NCBI GenBank assembly: GCA_014706295.1
Contig: JACSVZ010000001.1
Location: 1,203,422-1,267,421, forward strand
Direction of reading: 5' to 3'
DNA from: Lycocorax pyrrhopterus obiensis
Taxonomy: Eukaryota; Chordata; Aves; Passeriformes; Paradisaeidae
DNA length: 64,000 nucleotides
The notes below the pieces were generated by a model. It did no database searches, was not told the DNA's origin, and saw only the letters and a list, made by a program, of their open reading frames with translations. This document shows, in pieces, positions 57,291 through 64,000 of this stretch. Every line of letters begins with the position of its first letter. Position 1 is the stretch's first letter. The position numbers and the translations under genes were made by a program.

Positions 57291-57502
57291 AAATTCCTCC
57301 CTGGGAGGGTGGGCAGGCCCTGGCACAGGGTACCCAGAGCAGCTGTGGCTGCCCCTGGATCCCTGGCAGTGCCTAAGGCCAGGTTGGACACTGGGGCTTG
57401 GAGCAGCCTGGGACAGTGGGAGGTGTCCCTGCCCGTCCACCCAGTGGAACTGGATGAGCTTTAAGGTTTTTCCCGATCCATACCATTCCATGATTCCATG
57501 AA
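57291..57502 (+). mobile_element. CR1, group A
   Basis: From TTCCTCCCTGGGAGGGTGGGC to CCATTCCATGATTCCATGA. The 'catggcaggggtgg' block is replaced by CGTCCACCCAGTGG. Confidence 0.95.
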
Positions 57503-58737
57503 CTCTCAACCCGATGGGTCTGGCTTCCTTTGACAGCTGCTCCTGCAGGTGGCCCCACCAGAGGTGCTCCTGGTGTCCCCTCCTTGGGAAGAGCAGCTGC
57601 CTCAGGAGTGAAATTCTGTAGGAAGCAGCTCCCAGAGGAAGTTGAGCCACAAAACTGGCCCAGCCTTGAGCACTGAGAAGGAAGAGGCCACTGAAAGCTC
57701 TCCCAGGCTTTTCTGTGCAGGTCTGGTTGAACACAAGGAAGATCCAGCTGGATTCCCTTCCCAAAGCCACCAGAGAGGAGCCATGCTGAGCTGGGAGTGC
57801 CTTGGAGCTCTTCTCCAATGCCTTCCCATCTCCAGCATTTCTGAAGGTGCCGCATTTCCACAAAGCCAGGGCTGCCTGATTCCTTGGGAAAGGAGAGCTC
57901 CTGGCTTCACCTGGAGCAAACCACCAGCTATGGAGCAGGGTTGGATATCAACGCCCGGCTGTGGGGGCACCCAGCTCACCGGGTGGATTTTTGGGACTTC
58001 AAATTCCCATCCCCAATGGAAACCTCTCTCCTGCATGGAAAGGCAGAGGCAGCTCTCCCACTCCTCCTCACATGGATCTACCAGGAGTCCTATTCCCATG
58101 TCCAAAGGGTGCATCCACACAGGGCTTAAAAAAGTTTTCCAAGTCTTTCTTAGGTCAGATCCCAGCCTGGTGTGTTCTACATCCATCCTGTGAGGAGCCC
58201 CTCTGGAAAGGGAAGGATTCCTGCTGTTGTTGTTTCTACTCCCTCAACACCACGGCCCAGGGTCCCATTATTTTAGGAATTGTCCAAACAAATTCCTGAG
58301 CACCAGTCCTTCCCTCGGGAGCTCCCCAAATAGGAGAGCCTGAAATCCTTCCCTTGTCCGGCCCTCCCACTTCCTCCAGAACATCTGCTTACATCAGGAT
58401 TTATGAATGTGAGAAAATAGCTGCAGTTCCTCCCAAGGTTCCAAGCAGCTTTCCCTGGATTCATCCATCACGCAGTGCCGGGGTTGCTTCCCTGGAGCAT
58501 TCCTGGTTCCAATCTCGGCTGTGGTGACCACCAGGGTGTTCCTCATTGGAAGTTTCCTCATTGTGGCTGTGCAAGGGGCTGAACGATGGAGCCATGTCAG
58601 GAGGGCCAATTCCCACTTCTGTGCAGGAATAAACTGCAAATCCTGGGAAAAACCAGAGCTGGCAGGACTTCTCCATCCTCCGCACCTCAGGTGTTTCACC
58701 TCCTTGCCAGCAAAAAGAAGGCACAGTGAGGAACAGT
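57503..58737. other. Unique DNA with long overlapping frames
   Basis: Frames of 183 codons (plus, 57642-58193) and 194 codons (minus, 57602-58186) lie opposite each other over non-repeat DNA. Neither has a recognisable motif, and mutual overlap argues for low stop density rather than coding. Confidence 0.4.
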
Positions 58738-58876
58738 GAACATTCCCATCCTTGGAAGTGCCCAAGGCCAGGTTGGACGGGGCTTGGAGCAACCTGGGAT
58801 AGTGGAAGGTGTCCCTGTCCATGGAATGAGGTAATCTTTAAAATCCCTCCCAGTCCAAACCATTCCATGATTCTCT
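58738..58876 (+). mobile_element. CR1, group A 3' fragment
   Basis: ATTCCCATCCTTGGAAGTGCC to CCAAACCATTCCATGATTCTC. Diverged in the middle (GAATGAGGTAATCTTTAAAATCC). Confidence 0.92.
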
Positions 58877-60589
58877 AAGCTCTTTAAACCTAAAACTTTA
58901 TTGGGGAATTTAAGTCACCTTTCCCTCTCTTCCACATGGACTGAGCTGGCTCTTGCTGTCCAAGGCACAGGAAGAACTCAAGGCCTCCAAGCTCAGCTCC
59001 CTGGACTTCTCCCAGCTCAAAGAAGAGCTCCCAGATGCACCTCTGGACACAAACTGCACTTCAGTAGCTTGGATTCCAGGGAATTTTCACTGAGGAACTG
59101 TGGTTCCCTCTCTTGGCCGGCTTGGAAGTTCTAACAAGCCTCTTCTGGCCAATTTTTCTTCATTCCCACCCCAGCAATTAGCTGGACAGCCTCCCTGGAC
59201 TCCTGCATTATCCTCTTGTTTTCTGAGACAAATTTAATAAAGTTTCCAGGAGAAAACATCTCCCAGACCAAGCTCCAGTTGCTTTTTGCCTTTGATGCCT
59301 CCCAGGAGCAAGTCTGGACTAACAGAGCTCCCAGCAATTGAATTCCACCTTTTTTTGTCTGCTTCCCTTCCCGGGGAGCTGCTCCAACCGGAGGTTCAGT
59401 CTCCCTGGCAAATTCCACAGCTGTGTGAAGTGTTCTCGGCCTCCTTCCACATCTGGGGCTGTAAATCCGAGCCCAGCTCAATGTCCACAAATTGCTTCAT
59501 TTATCTTGGAAAGCCTCCCGTGAATGTGCCTGGAACCCAAATTTTTCTCAGCTCCTCACTTCTGTTGGGCCCCCCATTTTTTTTTCTTCACTTCTGCCAT
59601 TAAGAATTGAAGCCAAATATAGAGATTTCTTGTCCCGCATCCCGATCTAAATAAAAACTGGGCCACAGATCATATTTTTGAGGGTTTTTTTCCTTCAAGC
59701 AACTTGTGTTGTTTTCCCAAGGAGCAAATTCTCTCTCACTCTTAGACTCAGTTGCTCTTGGGCTTGTTTACGGAAGGAGGCAGAAAAAATCAGTGACAAC
59801 TTCGGAGAGATCCTTTGGTGAGATCCTATTTACGAAGTGTGCCCACCAAGTCCTGTTTCCCAGGAAAAAACAAGCAGGAACCGATGACAGCACAACATTT
59901 TCCTGCTCACAGCTTCTGGGTCTCCCCCTCCTGTCCGTCCTGTTTGTTTTTCCAGGACACATTTAACCATTTCTGGGGGTTTCTTGCTTTTTCTCTTGCA
60001 CGGTGACTCTACTTTGGAGAAGTGGAGTCACTCCACTCCATCTATTTTTTTCCTCCTATGAAACTTCCTCCAGAGCAAAGCTTTTGCCTCGAGGCAAGTA
60101 GTAACACCTTGCTCTAAACAGCTCAGTAATATCCTGTTAAATCCAGCTCTTCCTCCAGCCCTTCCATCCCTAAACCCAGTTTTACTCCCTCAAGCATTCC
60201 CTGGCATTCAGCTCCTGGAGCTACACAAAGCAACCTGATCATTATCCAGGGAATCACCGGGCACAGCCTGGGGATGAGCCTCACAAAAACTGGATTTGGG
60301 CCTTTCTCACACACAGAAATAAAGTTTTGTTGTCCTTTTTAGACAACTGCTTCAGATCATGGCCACAGAGAGCTTCTGTGTGCCCCAGGTGGGCTGAGGC
60401 AGGGATTTGACTGATTTCTGCTCAGATTAAATCCTGTACCTGCCTTTGAAACCAGACCCTCTGCCAGGTTTTGTGCTGCTCCTAAATCCAGGCCTGGAAA
60501 ATCAGTTTTGCCTTGGACAGTTCTTCCTACGGTCATTTCTGGAGCACCAACTCCAGAAAAGCTGGGATAAAAGGGAAAAACCAAGGTGC
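58877..60589. other. Unique DNA, nothing recognised
   Basis: 1.7 kb free of repeats apart from short poly-T runs. No exon candidates stand out. Confidence 0.4.
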
Positions 60590-61130
60590 TGCTTTTCCCA
60601 GAGGGGATCCTGCCCCTGTGCCCAGCCCTGGGGGCACCTCTGGGTGCCGTGTCCAGCTCTGGCTCCTCAGCCCAGCAGGGCCAGGGAGCTCCTGGAGCGG
60701 GGCCGGCGGAGGCTGCGCAGCTGAGGAAGGGCCTGGAGCATCTCGGTGCCCAGGACAGGCTGAGGGAGCTGGGGCTGCTCAGCCTCAGAGGAGCCCCAGC
60801 TGAGAGGGGCCCTCAGCCCTGGCTGTCCCTGGCTGCAGGGAGGGCTCAGGGCAGGGCCCGGGCTCTGCTCCGGGGCCCAGCAGCGGCACCAGAGCCACGG
60901 GCAGGGCCTGAGCCCAGCAATTGCCCTGCACAGGAGGCACAACTCCTGCCCTGGGCAGGGCCCGAGCTGGAACAGAGCCCAGAGAGGGGCTGGAGGCTCC
61001 TCCCTGCGGATATCCCAGAATATTCCCACTCCTGTGCCCTGTGCTCTGGGATGATGCTGGAGCAGGGAGGTGGCACCAGATGGGACCCACTCTGGTCCCT
61101 TCCAACCTCACCCACCCTGGGGTTCTCTGC
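60590..61130 (+). mobile_element. CR1, group D-like, long copy
   Basis: Begins CCCAGAGGGGATCCTGCCCC, then CGTGTCCAGCTCTGGCTCC and GACAGGCTGAGGGAGCTGGGG (the ORF2 relic R-L-R-E-L-G), ending GGTCCCTTCCAACCTCACCC and CTGGGGTTCTCTG. This is a GC-rich branch not otherwise present in the window. Its 5' end lies at the point homologous to the other long copies. Confidence 0.93.
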
Positions 61131-61290
61131 AAGAATTTTTTGCCTTCAAAATATTCCTTTTATGCATCAAACTCTCAAAGTCAGGATTGGGGAACGTTGG
61201 CTTTCCCTGGGGAAGTCAGCAATCCCTGAGCCAGGCTTTTCTCATAGGCAACTGCTTTATAGGGCAGGATTCATCCCAACCTCCAACAGG
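61131..61290. other. Short unique spacer
   Basis: Between CR1 and the 48-bp array. Nothing recognised. Confidence 0.4.
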
Positions 61291-61597
61291 TGTTTAAATT
61301 CGGGCAAGAAAGTTGAAATTTAAGTTATTTCAAATGGTATTTAAATTAGGGCAAGAAAGTTGAAATTTAAGTTATTTAAAAATGGTATTTAAATTTCGGC
61401 TAGAAAGTTGAAATTTAATTTATTTTAAAATTGCATCGAAATTTTGGCAAGTAAGTTTAGATATAATTTACTTTAAAATCGTGTTTAAATTTGGGTAAGA
61501 CAGTTAAAATTTAATTTATTTAATAATTTTATTTAAATTTGGGCAAGAAAGTTGAAATTTAATTTATCTTAAAATTGTACTTAAATTTGGGCAAGCT
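61291..61597. repeat. AT-rich 48-bp tandem repeat, about 6.4 units
   Basis: The landmark GGGCAAG recurs at 61302, 61349, 61397, 61445, 61493, 61541 and 61589, so the period is 47-48. The unit is TTAAATT-GGGCAAGAAAGTTG plus AAATTTAATTTATTTTAAAA. Units differ by many substitutions, so the array is old. It is unlike the other minisatellites in base composition and period. Confidence 0.95.
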
Positions 61598-62444
61598 GCT
61601 CAGGGGAGTTCCCAAGTCCCACCTCCAGACACTTTCCAGCTGATCCAGTTCATCCACAACCCTCATCTACCTCAGCAAAAAAAGAGAATCTTCCATCTGG
61701 ACTTTTACTTCTATACTTTTCCTGCAAATTCCAGGTTTATATCACAGATCTCTGGGAAAAAACAACCCTTCAGGGGTTTAATAAGGATGGAAACATCCTC
61801 ACCTGGCTGAATTCCAGTTCCAGAGCTCACCCAGACCTTTGTCACCTCATATCACACAAAGCTGCACTCCCAAATCAAATAACACTTAATCAAGCACCTT
61901 AGAGGGCTCTGAAGTAAATAATTTGCAGCATTTTAGCCCAAATTACTGCTCTTTACTCCCTATTATTGTTCGAACAACTCCCAAGGCATCCATGGGGTTT
62001 TATAAACACAGAAAGCAGGGAGATCTCAGCCCATAAAAGCTTCGGATGGGAACAAAAGGAGCAGCAAATGAAGGCAGACTCCCGTGTGGGGGCTGAGGGA
62101 ATGGTTACAGCCGGGATGGATCATTTGGTGTCGCTGTGAAAATAAAACTGTGCAGTTTTCAGTGGATATTTCTGGCATTTAATGCTTGAAAAGCCTCTTC
62201 CTGAACCCTTCTGGGTTTATTTGCAGGGAAACATTTGCTCCATCAGAGTCAAGAGACTGCAGGGTTGGCCTAAAGTCCCTGTTTTAAGCAGAATCTCCAG
62301 GTTTGAGCATCCAGGCTCTTGGGAGCAGCCAGGGAATGCTGACCCCAGGCCAATCCCAGGTTGTCTCCCAAGGCTTTGGGAGTGGAGCCTGCCTTGGAAA
62401 AACCCTGCTCTTGTTTCCCCATCAACCTGGCTGAGGACGAAAGG
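61598..62444. other. Unique AT-rich DNA, possible conserved segment
   Basis: Repeat-free. From 61875 to 61990 the words AACACTTAATCAAGC, AAATAATTTGC and CCAAATTACTG suggest NKX/homeodomain sites. Function unknown. Confidence 0.35.
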
Positions 62445-62680
62445 GGATGGGAAGAGGGAGGTTCAGATGAGATAGGAGGGAAAATTTCCCTGGAAGAGCG
62501 ATGAGGCCTTGGGATGAGCTGCCCAGGGAGTGGTGCAGTCACTGTCTGTGGGAGTGCTCAGGAGGAGTCTGGATGTGGCCCTTGGGGACAGGGTTTGGGG
62601 TGATGCTGGTGCTGCTGGGGTGGCACTGGGTGATCCTGAAGGGCTCCTCCCACCTCGGTGATCCTGGGATTCCGCTGAGC
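62445..62680 (+). mobile_element. CR1, group B relative
   Basis: Weak but ordered blocks: AGCTGCCCAGGGAGTGGTGC, GTGCTCAGGAGGAGTCTGG, ATGTGGCCCTTGGGGACAGG, CACTGGGTGATCCTGAAGGG and GTGATCCTGGGATTCC. Older than the other group B copies. Confidence 0.85.
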
Positions 62681-63192
62681 TGATGGGATCCAGCAGAGTC
62701 ACTGCAGTGGGAGTGTCACCAGCTCGGCCCTGTCCCTGCCACAACAGGGACAAAAATCACCTTTTGCACTAACAGATGGCAACGATTTCAGTTCGTTTTA
62801 ATCAATAATATTGAATAGCCTAAATATGAATTCAACATGCTCATCTGATCTCTTCCTACTGGAAATAAGGTTATCACCTCCTGCTAAATCCTGAATCCTG
62901 CAGCTTGTGACACACATCCCCTTTTCCCACAGCTTCCAAGGCCATCCTGATGTCACAGCTTCCCCTCATCAGGAATGGCCTGGGACAGAGGTTCTTCCCG
63001 TTCCCGTGGTTTATGCACTGTTGGGATGACCACAGGCACGGGGATGAGGAAATCTGAGCAGGTCTGTGCAGAGCTTGGTGGTGACACCTGAAATTCCCCA
63101 ATCTCGAGATGATTCCCTGAGTTCCCTTCAAAAAAATTCCAGCACAACCTCCCCTCTCACACTGGTAGAGTTGTCCTGCTGATTCTCCCAGC
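62681..63192. other. Unique DNA, nothing recognised
   Basis: AT-rich at 62780-62850 (CAATAATATTG palindrome). No gene signal. Confidence 0.4.
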
Positions 63193-63375
63193 GATAGAAT
63201 CATGGAATTATGGAATCATGGAATGATTTGCGTTGGAAGGGATCTTAAAGATCATCTCATGCCACCTTCCACTATCCCAGGTGGCTCCAAGCCCCATCCA
63301 AGCTGGCCTTGGACACTCCCAGGGATCCAGGGGCAGCCACAGCTTGGTCAGAAGATGGGTCATAGCTTCTCTTCT
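63193..63375 (-). mobile_element. CR1, group A, internally deleted
   Basis: Minus strand; reverse contains TCCAAGGCCAGCTTGGATGG and GATCTTTAAGATCCCTTCC. The tail GATTCCATAATTCCATGATTC preserves three 8-bp units, the longest tail in the window. Confidence 0.92.
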
Positions 63376-64000
63376 CCTCATAAAACACAGAGATGAAGCT
63401 CCCAGTGTCCCAAGGGCTGCTGACCACTGGAATTCCCTTTGGAGAGCCTTCCCCAGAGCAGGAGCTTTTCCCGAAGGGTGGAGTTTTTCTCAGCGCTTCC
63501 CTGCTCCAGAGTGGCAGAAATTGAAGCAGAGCTGAGAAAATCCATGAGGGAGGAATCTCTGCAGGGTTTGGATGGTTTGGAGCAAATGAGGCCGGGGGCC
63601 ACCCTCTGGGTGCTGGGAATGACCTGGGAACAATGGAGAGCTGCCCAGTCCATGGGCAGCAGGGGCCGTGTCACAGAAAATGGGGACACCGTGTGCCCGG
63701 AAACCACAATGGGATGGACACCACACAACCAGTTTAATTCCTTTTTCCATCCCAATATTTCCTGTTTCCCTTTCCCAGACTGAAGGTGCCCTTCAGACTC
63801 GTCCCCCACCGTCCCCACCTTCCCCAAGCCCAGCTCTGAGCAACACCCAGGGCAAGCCCACCCTGAAGCAATCACGGAGCATTCCAGCTGGGACACATGG
63901 AAACATTCCCGTCCTCACGGCAGCGCTGAGCACACGGCCCCTGGGAAAAGCACGGCTACAAAGGGCTTGGCAAGAGAGGTCCTTCAAAACCCAGCACGGC
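63376..64000. other. Unique DNA, nothing recognised
   Basis: Open frames of 114 (plus) and 172 (minus) codons oppose each other with no recognised domain. The final 60 bases have no repeat. Confidence 0.4.

Noticed and set aside
57602..58193. 183- and 194-codon frames on opposite strands outside repeats
   Set aside because: In 64 kb of this composition about one frame of that size is expected by chance. The two overlap antisense and neither has a recognisable domain or strong splice context.
1..64000. tRNA, rRNA, snRNA genes or intact retroviral genes
   Set aside because: I looked for tRNA B-box words (GGTTCGAATCC type), snRNA-like motifs and gag/pol/env-like frames and saw none that could be supported. 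A tRNAscan-SE and Infernal run would settle the RNA part.

Overview
This window is vertebrate nuclear DNA, almost certainly from a bird and probably a songbird. The main evidence is about 48 pieces of CR1, the dominant avian non-LTR retrotransposon. Many end in the typical CR1 3' tail of repeated ATTCTATG/ATTCTGTG, and many keep the degraded C-terminal part of CR1 ORF2. There are no operons, Shine-Dalgarno sites, tRNA, rRNA or CRISPR arrays. I found no complete or confidently identifiable protein-coding gene. Nearly all long open frames lie over CR1 copies or over tandem repeats whose unit has no stop codon. The window reads as intergenic or intronic DNA.

CR1 copies fall into four working groups, named here by their 3' ends; they are not database subfamilies. 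Group A ends in TTAAGGTCCcTCCAACCCAAACCATTCCATGATTC and is the commonest, with both orientations about equal. Group B ends in GGGCTTTTCCAGCCTCAGGGATTC and keeps an ORF2-like stretch (SLEQRRLRGDLVAL). Group C ends in CCTTCCAGCTC.GGATATTCCATGATTC. Group D ends in CTCCAGAGGTCCCTTCC or close variants. The longest copies are only about 540-560 bases, so none reaches the reverse transcriptase or endonuclease domains and none can move by itself.

Layout. Positions 1-17000 hold alternating CR1 copies and unique DNA, a 19-bp minisatellite (2818-3443), an LTR-like remnant (about 5560-6140), a CpG-rich patch (10241-10660), and an AT-rich repeat-free stretch (15943-17071). Positions 17000-34000 are CR1-dense, with two inverted CR1 pairs, an ancient CR1-like fossil, a likely solo LTR (30379-30646), a palindrome-rich possible enhancer (28720-28860) and an ATTTT microsatellite. 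Positions 34000-47700 are mostly unique and AT-richer, with trinucleotide arrays near 44750 and 45140. Positions 47700-55400 hold most of the tandem repeats: a 15-bp array, compound pentanucleotides, a 22/23-bp array and a 38-bp array. Positions 55400-64000 return to CR1 plus unique DNA, with an AT-rich 48-bp tandem array at 61291-61596.

There are only two weak hints of host genes: a possible 100-nt coiled-coil exon on the minus strand at 53881-53980, and a possible terminal exon on the plus strand at 25769-25963. Several homeodomain-site-rich unique segments could be conserved non-coding elements. All of these need cross-species alignment. I see no convincing new biological system. The most unusual patterns are the shared 5' breakpoints of CR1 copies from different groups, the head-to-head CR1 pairs, and the concentration of minisatellites with open reading frames.
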